A stretch of DNA of 64,000 nucleotides from Symbiodinium natans (GCA_905221605.1 CAJNDS010002578.1:248001-312000); one strand, 5' to 3'. Counted from the stretch's first letter, positions 48,951-59,647 are shown. Numbers and translations are program-made. The notes: generated by a model from the sequence alone, not told the origin.

Positions 48951-50087
48951 CCCGCAAGGGGCCCAGTGGAGAGTAGCCCGCGTTTTTCAGCAGGGCGAAG
49001 CTCACGGTCCTGCCCTTCACGGTCATCTGCCACTCGTCGGAGGGCTCCTCCACAGCAGCGACAGGCTCGGGCTCCTTCTCCTTGGCGTGCTCCGCGGGCT
49101 CCACGGGCTTTGCCGGCTCCTCCACCTCCACCAACGCCTTTGCGGCCTCCGCGGGCTCCGCAGGCTTTGCCTCCACCTCCACCACCAACGGCTCTGCCGG
49201 CTCCGCGGCCTCCGCGTCCTCCTCCGCCACCACCAACGGCTCTGCCGGCTGCGCGGGCTCCGCCACCTCCTCCATGCTGGGGAAGAAGTCTTGGGGGGAG
49301 AAGCGGCTGGAGGTGAAGCGCATGGCCAGGGGCGTTATGGCCCTGCGGTTGGGACCGCAGAGCTTGTCCTTGAGGACCTGCGCCTCCCGCTTTTCGTCAC
49401 GGCCAGCAGCTTGACGATGGTGCCTGGCACCGCGGTCTGCGTCATGCAGCAAAGCTTTTTCAGCTGCTCCTCGTTGAGGGGGTCCAGCTCAAGGGTGTAC
49501 GTCTCGCCGACTTCCACGAGAAAAAAGCAGTGGAGCCTGCCGAAGCGGAAGTCCCTGACAGCCTGGAGGCCGCGCATTTTCTGGCGGCCCAGCTCGCCGC
49601 GCAGCACGACGCCGTCCTGCAGCGCGTCGCCCTCCTTGGGATCTCGAAGCGCTGCTCCAGCTTGCGGCGCTTCTCGGCCTGCTTCTCCTCCTCGCGCTCC
49701 TCCTTGCGCTTGCGCTTCATGTCCTCCTTGCGGACTAGGATCTCCGCGTGCATTTCCTGGGAGCTGCCTGGCTTGCCGAGGAGGCGCTCCAGAAGGTCGT
49801 CGCGGCCGGAGGAGCTGGACAGCTGATCGATCTTCTCCCCCAAAGTTGCGATGACGCGGTCGGACTCCGAAGTGGTGTGCGCCATGCCTCGCTCCTGCTC
49901 CGCGGTGACCTTGGCCTCGATGCGCCTCACGATGCCCTCCTTGCGCTTCGCCGTCAAGGCGTCCAGCTCCGCTTGCTTGGTCCGCTTCTCCTCCTCCGTC
50001 AGGGGGCGGCCGTGCGAAGTGGTTCCGCTGCGCAGCGCCCGGCGCAAGCCTTGAACCTTCTTGGATTCCGGAGCTCGTGCGAGCGGC
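48790..50087 (-). pseudogene. Coiled-coil protein with Glu/Ala/Pro-rich repeat (frame-broken)
   Basis: Reading starts MPLARAPESKKVQGLRRALR and passes through a charged coiled coil (RKEDMKRKRKEEREEEKQAE). After a break near 49,640 comes a compact domain, RFGRLHCFFLVEVGETYTLE and LNEEQLKKLCCMTQTAVPGT. After another near 49,340 come KPAEPAEAAK-type repeats with the end ALLKNAGYSPLGPLREV, then AKFLAKIAPGPGSSGFHRAK in a further frame. No family was recognised. Confidence 0.35.
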
Positions 50088-50094
50088 ATGGCTG

Positions 50095-50706
50095 CTACGG
50101 AGTGCGGGTAAAGGGTTTGCTTGAGATTTCTAAAGGCTGCCGTCGACTTCTCACTGGATTGAACGCGTTGAGGTTTGGGGCAGAGCGTGTTCGAGGTGCC
50201 CTCCGAGGTGCCCTCCGAGGTGCCCTCCAGGGTGCCCTCCGAGGTGCCCTCCGAGGTGCCCTCCAAGGTGCCCTCCGAGGTGCCCTCGGGGTGCCCTCCG
50301 GGGTGCCCTCAGGGGTGCTCCGGGGTGCCCTCCGAGGTGGCGCCCATCGGGGTGCCCATCGGGGTGCCCATCGCTGCTCGTGGGGGCGGTTGTATGCGAT
50401 CCAGGAGGCCTTGAGACAGCGGTGCATGTACTCCGGGAGCCTTGTCTTCTCCGCGATGCGGTCCTCACACACGCTCAAGAACCGATCGTGCAGTATGAGC
50501 TGGAACCTGTACGCGTCGTCGTATGCCGTGAGCATTCGCAGCTGCAGGAACTTGCTGGCTCCCGCGAGGTGCTGCACGTCCCGTGCCAGCAGGAACCCCA
50601 CGTGGTTGTGGGAGTTACGCTCCCGCATGCGCTCGCAGATGGTCTCCAATGCTGCACTCGCAGCAGCCGCCACGCGCTCCAGCACGGACTGCGGAAGCCG
50701 CTCCAT
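50095..50706 (-). CDS. Unrecognised helical protein with minisatellite-encoded tail
   Basis: The first 115 residues have natural composition: MERLPQSVLERVAAAASAAL, LLARDVQHLAGASKFLQL, AYRFQLILHDRFLSVCEDR and KASWIAYNRPHEQ. The remainder is Arg/Ala/Pro repeats produced by a 12-bp minisatellite (50190-50370), so the true C-terminus may be elsewhere. No family was recognised. Confidence 0.4.
   Translation of the reverse strand: MERLPQSVLERVAAAASAALETICERMRERNSHNHVGFLLARDVQHLAGASKFLQLRMLTAYDDAYRFQLILHDRFLSVCEDRIAEKTRLPEYMHRCLKASWIAYNRPHEQRWAPRWAPRWAPPRRAPRSTPEGTPEGTPRAPRRAPWRAPRRAPRRAPWRAPRRAPRRAPRTRSAPNLNAFNPVRSRRQPLEISSKPFTRTP
50190..50375. repeat. 12-bp minisatellite GGTGCCCTCCGA
   Basis: About fifteen copies with small changes (GGTGCCCTCCAA, GGGTGCCCTCCG, GGGTGCCCATCG) lie inside the coding frame of the adjacent minus-strand gene. 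Confidence 0.85.
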
Positions 50707-50966
50707 GGCTCTGGAATCTCAAAAGCTTCAAAAGGCTGCGGAGCGGCGGCGTACAAGGCTGTTGTGTGCTCAGCTGTGCGAGGCTCGTGTAGGTCGCTGC
50801 CTCTCTCCCTTTCACCTCGATCCGGTGGCTTGCTTTGCCGCGGTGGTTGCTTTTGCTTGCTGTTTTGGACGTGTTCAGAAGCAACGCAGTCCTTTCACCG
50901 CTTCGTGTAGAGGACTGGTCAAGCATTGGGCAGCATGGAAGGATCCAAGAAGCCGCAGCTTTTTGC

Positions 50967-51595
50967 CTACGCCGGCTCGTAGAACAGGTACACGGCCTCG
51001 AAGCCGTCCCGAGGCGGCGCCTCCAGGGACTCCAGCAGGCGGCGGCGCTCCTCCGGGCCGGCGGCGGTGTCGGGGTTGTAGCGCACGAACTTCACCGGCT
51101 CCAGGTGGTGGCTGCGCACGCGCTCCATGCGGCGCTCCGGGCAGCGGAGCTCGTGCTGGTGCTCGTCGACCTCGAGCACGCAGGCGCCCCAGGCGAAGTA
51201 GAGCACGAAGTCGAGGCGCGCGAGCTCGGGCTCCTCGCCGTCGCAGAAGTCCACGCGCACCGTGCGCTCGAAGGGCAGCCCCGCCTCCGCCAGCCAGGCC
51301 GCCACGCGGTCCTCCCGCGGGCAGCCCACGCGGCGCCCCCTGGCGGGGCTCTCCAGGTGCTTCCGCAGGTCCGCGGCTGGTGGCAGCGGTACGCGCACAA
51401 ATGGCACCGGTGCGGCCGCTCGTCCCGGTGGCGGATGCGCACGTGCACCTCCAGCGCGTACTTGGTGCCGAAGCTCTTGTGGCACTCGGCGCAGGAGAAG
51501 GGCTTCTCCTTCAGGTGCACGGCCGAGACGTGGCGCTGCAGCAGGCTGCGGCACTGGAAGGCCTTGCGGCAGTGCGGGCAGGGCTGAGGCGCCAT
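50967..51595 (-). CDS. C2H2 zinc-finger protein fused to a PD-(D/E)XK-like nuclease domain (one frame break)
   Basis: Two classical C2H2 fingers open the protein: CPHCRKAFQCRSLLQRHVSAVH and CAECHKSFGTKYALEVHVRIRH (each C-x2-C-x12-H-x4-H). A third begins CHLCAYRC near 51,395. A frame break there leads to LRKHLESPARGRRVGCPRED and a domain with EPELARLDFVLYFAWGACVLEVDEHQHELRC..R. The pattern R-D-F....G...LEVDE.QH is shared by PD-(D/E)XK-type nucleases of several large DNA viruses (D in LDF, ExD in LEVDE). It ends FEAVYLFYEPA at 50967. It may be a sequence-targeted nuclease; that role is inferred from domain pairing. Confidence 0.5.
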
Positions 51596-51672
51596 CCTTG
51601 AGCCGACAAGCTGCCTCGAGAACGCCTCACAACAAGCACAGCCTCAGCAACCCTACATGACGCAGTTTTTGC

Positions 51673-52021
51673 TCAGAAGCTGATGTGCAGCTCGCGGCTC
51701 CTGTACGAGCCGCCGTCGTGGGCCTGCCGCAGCCATTGGCAGCGGCCCACCGCGCAGGAACCCGCCAGGATCCCCGCGCCCCCGCAGCCCACCCGCGTGA
51801 AGCGCAGGCAGGTCTCACGCGGTCTCCCCCACCGCCGCTGCAACCACGGCTCGATCTCGCCTTCGAAGGCGAGGGAGACGTGCAGGCCCGTCAGGCGCCC
51901 GCCACGGAGGGGCGAGTCGCCCTCGACGTGCAGGGCCCCAGAGCCCCCTCCGCCGCACGCCCTGCGCCAGCAGGCGCTCGACGGCGATCTCGTACTCGTC
52001 CCAGTCCAGAAATTTCGCCAT
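51673..52021 (-). pseudogene. Small unrecognised protein (frame-broken)
   Basis: Reading starts MAKFLDWDEYEIAVERLLAQ at 52021. After a break near 51,960 it continues ALHVEGDSPLRGGRLTGLHV, SLAFEGEIEPWLQRRWG and CLRFTRVGCGGAGILAGSCA, ending SRELHISF at 51673. The composition is that of a real protein but no family was recognised. Confidence 0.35.
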
Positions 52022-52102
52022 GGCTTGAGAACGGCTGCGTGCACACGGTCCACATGTGGTCAGCAGTCCCGCAGGTCAGCATTCCCTTCCCCCTAGCTTA
52101 TA

Positions 52103-52440
52103 AGGAAACCGATTTGCTCCGCAGTTTTTGCTCGGATCCCACGCGCCCCCCTTCTCCACGTGGTCAGCTTGCAGCTCAGCATTCCCTCCTCCTTAGCTTG
52201 TAAGGAAACCGATTTGCTCCGCAGTTTTTGCTCGGATCCCACGCGCCCCCCTTCTCCACGTGGTCAGCTTGCAGCTCAGCATTCCCTCCTCCTTGCTTGA
52301 AGGAAACCGATTTGCTCCGCAGTTTTTGCTCGGATCCCACGCGCCCCCCTTCTCCACGTGGTCAGCTTGCAGCTCAGCATTCCCTCCTAGCTTGTAAGGA
52401 AACCGATTTGCTGCGCAGTTTTTGCTCTGATTCCACGCGT
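52103..52440. repeat. 100-bp tandem repeat, four copies
   Basis: Units begin at 52103, 52203, 52301 and 52397 with AGGAAACCGATTTGCTCCGC and contain TTTTTGCTCGGATCCCACGC, CCCCCCTTCTCCACGTGG and AGCTTGCAGCTCAGCATTCC. The last copy is partial and runs to within about ten bases of the end of the second viral integrase. They may mark the end of that viral copy. Confidence 0.9.
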
Positions 52441-52445
52441 TCGCG

Positions 52446-53602
52446 CTAGTTGAGCTCCCGAGGCGCCCTGCGCGGCGGCGGGGCGTTGAAGTCGCGCAGC
52501 TGCCGCACGGCCAGGGGCGGCCTCCTCGCCGCGGCGGCCTGGAGCCGCAAGGCCAGGGGCAGGCGGCGGCAGCGGCGGCGGCAGCGGTGGTGGTGGCGCG
52601 GGCGGGGCTTTCGGCGCGGGGTTGAAGTCCCGCAGCTGCCTGGCGGCCAGCGGCACGCCCGGCTGCGTGAGCCTCTGCACGGGCTCCCCGCTGGCCTTGG
52701 GCACGGGCTGCACGTGCTTCAGCAGGCCCTCCGTGCCGTCCGTGGCCCGCACAGTCATCGAGTCGTAGCCCGCCAGCTGCTTTACCGGCCCGTACTGGGG
52801 CTGGAAGCTCCTCTGGGCGTTCGTGGGGGCGCGGAAGGCCCCCGCCTCCGCGAGGCGCCGCTGTCGGCCCTCCGTCAGCTCCCGGTTGTGCTGGAACTTC
52901 CGCGCGTTGTCCTGGTAGACGCGGAACGTGGTGGCCGGCTGCTTCTCCACGTCCTCGGGCGCTGCGTGCACCGCCTCCTTGTTGTAGGCCTCCGTGGCCC
53001 CCTCCACGTGCTCCGCCCAGCCGCCCGCGTCCCGCGCCACCTTCCCCGCCAGGTCCCGCTTCAGCGTCTGGATGGCCCTGTCCACCACGGCCAGCGCGTT
53101 GCGGTCCTCCGGCCGCTTGTGTCTGTGCACCGCCGGCTCCGGGACCTCCTCCAGGCCCTGAAACTCGTTGCCCTGGTCCGTGGAGACCACGTAGTTGCTC
53201 TCCCCTTCCACCAGCTTCGGGATGATCTCGGCGGCGGCCTGGGTCACCGTCTCCGCCTGCTTGTCGGGCAGGCTTCGTGGCCACCTCCCGCGTGAAGACG
53301 TCCGTCGTCCGTGACCACCAGCCCGTACTTGTTCCTCCCCCGAGTGTTCTGGGAGAAGTCCACCAGGTCCGCCTGCAGGCGGTCGTTGGGGCCCTCCGCC
53401 GCGCTCTTGCCCAGGCTCCGCGGCTTGGGCGCCAGCGCCTGCCGCGCCACGTCCCCCCGCAGGGCCTGGCGGGCCCGCGCTGCCGTCAGGTCCCTGCGCT
53501 TCGGGTGGTCCCGGCGCGCGATTTGGTGGAGCTTGCGCGGGTCCCGCACGTTGTACTCCTCCGCGAGGCCCGCAAAAACTGGAGCGCCGCCTCCTCCACC
53601 AT
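52446..53602 (-). pseudogene. Second copy of the viral rve integrase (several frame breaks)
   Basis: It aligns along its length with the integrase at 27.4-28.4 kb: EYNVRDPRKLHQIARRDHPK, NDRLQADLVDFSQNTRGRN, VSTDQGNEFQGL, RNALAVVDRAIQTLKRDLAG, PATTFRVYQDNARKFQHN and GYDSMTVRATDGTEGLLKH. The third acidic residue is again Asp. Frame breaks occur near 53,570, 53,310, 53,250 and after 52,600. The C-terminal QLRDFN segment is duplicated (52,487 and 52,620) around a Pro-rich insert. The start motif is degraded to GTAGAAATG, in line with decay. Sequence has clearly diverged from the first copy, so this is a related element, not a recent duplicate. Confidence 0.7.
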
Positions 53603-53604
53603 TT

Positions 53605-55059
53605 CTACTTCTTCTTGGGCTTCTTCTCCAGGGCCTCCACACGTGCCTGGAGCCCCTTCACGACGCCCCAGAGCACGGCCGTGAGCCTGCTGTAGTCGAG
53701 CGTCAACAGCTCCTCCCCGTCCCGGTACGTCTTCCCCGTCACCCCCGCCCCGAGGAAGTCCTGGGCCAGGAAGCCCAGGCGGTTGTGGTGGTCGATGTCC
53801 GTGCGGTCGTAGATCTTCGGGTGGGCGCCGTCGAAGATGGCCTGCAGCGCCTCCAGGTCCGCGTCCGCGATGTTCGTCTTCACCCGCTCGTCGCTGAGGT
53901 TGTTGAAGCCGTAGTTGACCGTGACGTCCGAGTCCGTCTCCACCACGAGGGGCGCGGAGCCGCTGGTGCGGTTCTGCAGCCAGATCTCCTGGTTGGGGGC
54001 GTAGAGCGTGCAGCCGCCCGTCGACGGCGTCTCCAGCCGCACGAAGCCCGCGCCCCCGTTGGCGCTCATCTCCAGCATCGCGAAGCCCGTGGGGGCCGTG
54101 TTCTCCACGCGGACGGCCACGTTGCCGTCCGTCGGGTTGGCGGAGAGCGGGAAGTTCTCCGTCACGTTGAGGCCCTTGGAGGTGCAGACGATGCCCTGCG
54201 TGCCGCCCTGGATCGCCAGGTTGGCCACGCCGCCCGTGGTGGCGATGCTGGCGCAGGTGAGCGTCCTGCTCTGCGCCACGTTCACTGCTCCAGCGCGATC
54301 TGGGAGGAGGTCATCTCGGCGATGACGGCCGCGCCGCTGTCCAGGAACTGGAGGCCCACCAGCCCGGCGGCCACGCGCAGGTAGCCGTCCCCGCTCACGG
54401 CCCGCAGCAGCGGCGTCTGCACGTCCACCGTGAAGAGCGCGTGCCCGTGGCGGTGAAGTTGAGCGTGTTCACGAAGCTGCTGGCGGTGAGGCTGGTGCGA
54501 CGTCCAGGTCGGCCGGCGTGGCGTAGCGGGAGGCGCTCTCCGCCTTGCTGTAGCAGTCCGCGTTGAGGCGCAGCGTCGCCCCGTTGCCGAGGATGGGCGT
54601 GGCGCTCAGGGGCGCCTGGGGCAGGAGCGCTCTCACCATTCTCGGAGTGAACTGCTCCAGCACCATCGTGTAGATGCCCCCGCCCTCCACGTTCCCGTTC
54701 GTGGGAAAGTACCGGGAGTCCAGGGGCGCGAAGTCGCTGCTGGAGAAGTACCTCCCATCCGACTCGCTCTTGGAGTAGCAGTCGCAGGTCAGCTGCACCG
54801 TGGCGGAGTTGCCCAAAATGAGGTTCGCCCCCAACGGCGCCTGCGGCAGCAGCGCGCGGATCATTCTTGGCGTGAAGTTGTCGAGAACCAGGGGGATGAT
54901 GCCTCCGCCGCCGGCGTTGCCGTTCACGGGGTGGTAGCGCGCGTCCCCCTGCGCCTCGGTGAGGAGCCCGGCGGAGCTGATCTGGCTCGCGATCTCCGCG
55001 CTGGTTTCCGTCTGGTCCCAGTACCCAGAAGCCCGAAAGAACTCTAAATAAGAAAACAA
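53605..55059 (-). pseudogene. Second copy of the viral fibre gene, 5'-truncated and frame-broken
   Basis: The C-terminal piece (54285-53605) includes NNLSDERVKTNIADADLEAL, RLGFLAQDFLG and LLTLDYSRLTAVLWGVVKGLQARVEALEKK, an S74 chaperone domain. The upstream piece (55059-54469) repeats the shaft motifs VNGNAGGGGIIPLVLDNFTP and SKSESDGRYFSSSDF. The alignment with the 1199-residue fibre begins at YWDQTETSAEIASQ, equal to residue about 586 of that protein, then stops abruptly near 55,025, where AT-rich DNA begins. About 400 bases are also missing internally. The integrase gene follows in the same order as in the first element. Confidence 0.7.
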
Positions 55060-55064
55060 GCCTT

Positions 55065-55860
55065 AAAGCAATGCCTGCAGCGGGGAAAGAAGCCTTATTC
55101 AAGGCATTAAACCCCTAATTCAAGGTAAAAGCAAGTAAATAAAGCCTTTAGGCCTTAAATTTTAAGGCAGCAAGCTTTAAAATCATGTAATGGTCGTTAA
55201 TGAAGAAAGGTTTGTGCGGACCTTATTTAAAGAAGTTTTTCAAAAATAAGGAAGGTTCACCGGCATGCCCCGGCATGCAAGCAGAGATAGTGACGACGTG
55301 AGTTACTGCAACTGTTCCCAACATCTTTTCAAAAAATTGGGCATAGTTTTGTTCTCATGAATCACTGTTCATGCATCCAAATATCATTAAGGCACGACGT
55401 GGCCCGCTGCCTCTGCCAGGAGCATCTCCCCAAAAAAATGGGCATAGTTCTGTTCTCATTCAGCATGTCCGGATATTCATGAGAGCACCGAAAATATATA
55501 ACCTTAAAAAAAATCATTAACATGCATGCATGACGTGTACATGTGTGATCGATCAAAAGGGTGCAGCTGCAGCATCTCATGCTTCCATGCTTGCAATTGC
55601 ATCTGATCATTCGGTCCATGGTTCGCTCCATGAACCCTCGATCGTGTTCCCGTGCCAGGCTGTGTGCACTACACAGCCTCGTGATCAAAAAACTCGATCT
55701 TACATGCGTGCACATGAGACATGAATTAATTCTTATATCTTATCATGCAAAATATTTTTATTATTATTATTAAGGAGCATTTCCCATGCATGCTCCTGCA
55801 GAATCTTAACCATGCATGCACATGCAGGAGCCTTTCAATAGCTCCTATCTGCAACCGATC
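55065..55860. other. AT-rich non-coding stretch beyond the viral junction
   Basis: No gene was found. Composition changes sharply at about 55,030-55,060, from GC-rich to AT-rich with many CATGCATG motifs. AAGGCTTTAAGGCCTTAAA-like repeats occur at 55,080-55,190. A stem-loop AAGGAGCATT...GCATGCTCCT lies at 55,771-55,798. Confidence 0.45.
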
Positions 55861-55878
55861 ATGATCATGCACATATTT

Positions 55879-57770
55879 TCACAAGCAGGGCACATCGTGC
55901 AAGGTGCTGAACTTGTCAAAAAAACTGCGGCCCAGAGCAACAGCAGAGTTTTTGCCGCCTCTTCGGGCAGCAAGCTGGGCAACTTTGCCTCCAAAGTCTT
56001 CGTCTCGGTACGTCCAGGCTCGGGAGGGACACACCGTGGCTGCATAGGTCAGCTCACAAAACATGTGGAGCTTCGGTTTGATGCGGAAAAGCTTAAGATC
56101 CATCGCAGCAGCTTGCGAGCTCAGGCTTACATAGCTCATGGCAAATTCGGCCCCTTTCGTTGCAAGTGTATACTGGTTGAAGACCTGGGGGCTGAGCTGC
56201 TCGTAGCAAGCATTGAAATATTGGGTTGCTGCCAAGAGGGTCTGCTCGAACTCGTTGCTAGGATCCATGAGGCTCTGGCAAAGAAGCATCGCGAAGGGCA
56301 CAAGGGCCCTGGATTCAGCTGCCTTCGCCCTGAGTTTTGCAAAAGGTTTCCCCTCAGGCTTCAACATGCTGGGTTTGAGCTCGCGGAGTCGACTTGTTAC
56401 CTCATTGGAATTGTAGTAGGTCCGCATCTCCCGGTGCAAATTCCGGCATCGTTCAGCAAAACTGTTGCCTGGCATGTGCTTGTCGCAGATATATTTCAAG
56501 GTGCTGCCAATAAAGTCCAAAGCTATGCCCAGGTCCGAGACATGCAGCCAATCAAGCTGAATAATTGACAGCTTAAAATGGACACCCCAGCAGGGGCGAT
56601 TTGTCCTGCAAAGAACAAAGGGCTGACCAGTGGTTGTGTCTATTTTCGGGTCGCAACCAGAAAGCCGAGGTCGACACCTCGTGAACCCGATCTGGCACCA
56701 TTGTGCAGTACCAACAGCAGCCTTTATTTTCGTTCCTTACTTAAGCTTAGGATTATATAACAATATATATATAATACACATATACTATATATAAGCTTGA
56801 TCATAAGAAAAAACATATAGACATTCAAACAAATGCATTATAGGAGGATCGACATGATCCTCCTGGCTGCGAGCATCAATCAGCCAAGCCACCATGCAGG
56901 CAGGTACAATGTCTGCTTGAAGAATGCCCAGTCACCTCTGACCTGCCCCAAAATCGCTCGAGGACAGGGCTTGCCTTCAAGCCGGGCGCGCCACCCGTCT
57001 GTAGCATGCCACGGTGAGCCATCGTGTCGATGGCTGGGGAAGACACCTGCAGCAGCGAAACGAAAACTCCAGGCCACAACCTCCATGATGCAATTCCAGG
57101 TCGCGTTTTTGACCATGAGGTGCTTCTGGACGAGGCAGAGCGGGAAACGAGTGTCCGATCTAGAGCTACAGCTCAGGACATTCATCGAAAGGACTTCCAC
57201 CACTTGGGTTCGGTCCCTGTTTAAAGGGGTTCCATCACCCCAGAGGCCCACGGAAATGACATCCTCTGTGCCAACCTGAAGGAAGGCGGCAGCTCGTCGG
57301 AGGAATGCCTCTTCGTCTGCTTCCAGTGCATCTCTGTTTCGAAGACTAGCAGGATCATGAGATTTCTGGTCGAGGCAATATAGGAGCTCGTGAGGGAGCC
57401 ACATGATGATGTCTCCCTGTTCTTCTCTCTGCTCCTTATGATTCCACAAAGGTACTTGGAGGACTTGGAGGACGTATTGTTTGGGCCAGTGTCGATTTAC
57501 CTTCATATTATTCAGCAGCTCTTTGTGTCGAGCTGTGCTGTCACTGCGTCTCGTACCAACACGAGCAAGATGATCGACGTGAGCACTGCCACTGGCCTCA
57601 GCATCACGAAACAAACGACCAGTCTCTGCTGCAGAGATGGCATTGTTCAGGAACAAATTCCCCAACCTTTTTCCGAGTCGTCTCTTCGGGTCGACATGGC
57701 TCAAATGAATTTGAGATCTTTTGTTGGAATTCATAGCAGCTGCATATATATACTCTATCATGCAGTGCAC
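55879..57770 (-). CDS. Transposase-like protein in at least two exons
   Basis: The first coding block (57770-56880) includes ISVGLWGDGTPLNRDRTQVV, TRFPLCLVQKHLMV, IMEVVAWSFRFAAAGVFPSH and ILGQVRGDWAFFKQTLYLP. A GDG.P..RD motif followed downstream by a GDW segment resembles DDE-type transposase cores, though no named superfamily is certain. The second block (56520-55879) has RIKPKLHMFCELTYAATVCP and WTYRDEDFGGKVAQLAARRGG, which look like the C-terminal catalytic part with a conserved acidic DED. The gap 56,520-56,880 may be an intron. It contains a perfect hairpin AGGAGGATC...GATCCTCCT at 56,842-56,864 and an AT-rich tract at 56,755-56,800. Likely role is transposition. Confidence 0.4.
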
Positions 57771-58176
57771 GGTCGATCAGTCGCATTGAAAGACAAGAAC
57801 ACGGAGTCCATGGATCCAAAAGCGGGCACCCTCCTTTTTGTTCTGCACTGCACACCCTCGATCCAAAAACATGTATACACGAATGCCCGGCCCGAGCAGT
57901 ACTATAGGAGTCGATCATCGAAATGGAGCCGATTCTGCCAGCAGCATCCTGGCGGACGATCGACTCCTTCCTGCAGATCTTACAATTCTCAGGAAGACGG
58001 GCCTTGTCGATACCATCGATGTTCTCGAGGGCGAAGTCGTCTCCAGATCCTTCGACATGATTGAAATCACTGTGGATCATCGTATGTGCATCATGATATG
58101 TTAACATGTAGCAGCAAATGTTTTGCAAAGCTCTTTCCAAAAAGCAGAGCTGGCGATTCATATGTATGTGCCGTAT

Positions 58177-59400
58177 TTACAGCTCCAAAATGGCTTTGGC
58201 CTTCTTCCTTTGGGCAGCATCCTGGTGCACTGCACCCTCAGAAATGCATTCGGCCACCTGAGCCTTGAGCTCTTCGGTGACGTCAGTAACAGAGCGCCAG
58301 GCATGCAGCTTACTGCGAATTTGACCCAACCATGTGTCGAGCTCGGTGAGAGCAGTCTGCAAATCCGTCTGGACATCCTCTTTTTTGTGTTTGGCCCTGG
58401 CCAGCAAATCCTTCAAGACGATCTCCAGCTTCTCAAGCTTGCTCTTGCCCGACATGAGCACCCCGACCTGATTCTTGAACTCGACGAGTTCGGGGTTGGT
58501 GACAGTAATGCCTGCTGCAGACGACGAAGCTTCGTCCATCAGCTTTGCCGCCTTGTCCTTGTCCTGCACATCGAACCCACCCATGATAGTGTCGGTCTCC
58601 TTCCGAGTGAACTCTGTCTCGGTGTGCTTTCGCTTCCCATAATGAAATCGTTTCTCGCCGGCCTTGTGCAGACCACGTTCCCTGGCACTGTTGGTGTCCC
58701 ACTCATAATCATACGGGGTTTCGGCAAGGATTGCATTCAGGATTTTCTTATGGTCCTTGTCCTCCCAATTCAAGCCCTCGTGCGTCGCAATCTCGAAGCC
58801 TGCAGTGCCAAAAGAAAAAGGTGCCTCCTTATTATAGCAGACCCAAGGGTGCATGCCAACCCCAAGAGAAACAGCTCCACATGCCGCCCAGACACGAGTC
58901 ATGTAACCAGCCAGGTGGCCCTCTGTCGTCTTAACCTCATTCTCGTGCTGTTTGGTTCTCTGAAGCCAAGCCTTGCCCGTCCTGTCCCCGGCCCAGCTGC
59001 CGAGCATCATCATTTTTTCGTGATTCTGCGACCTAGCGAGGCCACTGTACTCCAAGTAGAATTTGACCTTTCCCTCTAGGACCTCGGCCTCTTGCTGGGA
59101 CAAAGTCAGGGAGCCAGCCTTGTATTCCTTTAACTTTTTCACGTTGGCCTTCCCTTGTGTCACCAGGTTGCTCTGCATCTTTTTCACGTCTGCAGCACTT
59201 ACACCTGCCAAAGGGCCATCCTCGGCGTCGGATTCTGTTTTGACCTCGGGCTTAGAGTTCTTGGGGCTGTTCTTGGGCTTGGGGCTGCTCTTGGCAGCCT
59301 TGGGTGCGGGTTTGGCCACGGGTTGCCCTCTCTTAATGCCGGCCACGAAGACCAAAGACCAGCAAGGCAGCAAAGATGTCAGCCATGAGAGCAAAGCCAT
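58177..59400 (-). CDS. Unrecognised lysine-rich protein with signal-like N-terminus, 407 residues
   Basis: The frame is intact. It starts MALLSWLTSLLPCWSLVFVA, a hydrophobic leader. A Pro/Lys/Ser-rich linker follows (PAPKAAKSSPKPKNSPKNSK). The central segment reads EGKVKFYLEYSGLARSQNHE, MLGSWAGDRTGKAWLQRT and LAGYMTRVWAACGAVSLGVG, then RERGLHKAGEKRFHYGKRKH. A long helical C-terminal part (about residues 260-400) contains KSKLEKLEIVLKDLLARAKH and may form a coiled coil. The first 25 residues could be intronic and the true start internal. It is on the same strand as the transposase-like gene and may belong to the same mobile unit. Confidence 0.45.
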   Translation of the reverse strand: MALLSWLTSLLPCWSLVFVAGIKRGQPVAKPAPKAAKSSPKPKNSPKNSKPEVKTESDAEDGPLAGVSAADVKKMQSNLVTQGKANVKKLKEYKAGSLTLSQQEAEVLEGKVKFYLEYSGLARSQNHEKMMMLGSWAGDRTGKAWLQRTKQHENEVKTTEGHLAGYMTRVWAACGAVSLGVGMHPWVCYNKEAPFSFGTAGFEIATHEGLNWEDKDHKKILNAILAETPYDYEWDTNSARERGLHKAGEKRFHYGKRKHTETEFTRKETDTIMGGFDVQDKDKAAKLMDEASSSAAGITVTNPELVEFKNQVGVLMSGKSKLEKLEIVLKDLLARAKHKKEDVQTDLQTALTELDTWLGQIRSKLHAWRSVTDVTEELKAQVAECISEGAVHQDAAQRKKAKAILEL

Positions 59401-59514
59401 CGTGGCCAGGAAACACAGCAGCTATATGATAGCTACAATCGAACTGCACTACAGAAATGCTCGTGCCGAACATGTGCATGATCGATTCCTGTGTCTTGGG
59501 ACAACCAAGACAAA

Positions 59515-59647
59515 AGGAGTTAAACAGGAGTTAAGTTTAACTCCAACTTAACTGCTGTTTAACTCCTATTTTAAATTAAAAACAAAAGGAAAAAGCCAGT
59601 TAAATAGGAGTTAAGTTGGAGTTAAGCTTAACTCCTGTTTAACTCCT
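59515..59647. repeat. Large inverted repeat (hairpin) of GGAGTTAA units
   Basis: The left arm begins AGGAGTTAAACAGGAGTTAA and the right arm (59602-59647) ends TTAACTCCTGTTTAACTCCT. They are complementary over about 45 bases, apart from a 7-8 base insertion near 59,554. The loop is AT-rich. The arms are themselves palindromic (AGTTAAGCTTAACT). Confidence 0.85.

Noticed and set aside
49748-51601. 617-codon plus-strand frame
   Set aside because: It runs antisense to three minus-strand genes with clear protein features (coiled coil, C2H2 fingers) and through a 12-bp minisatellite. Its translation is Arg/Ala/Leu-rich with no domain.
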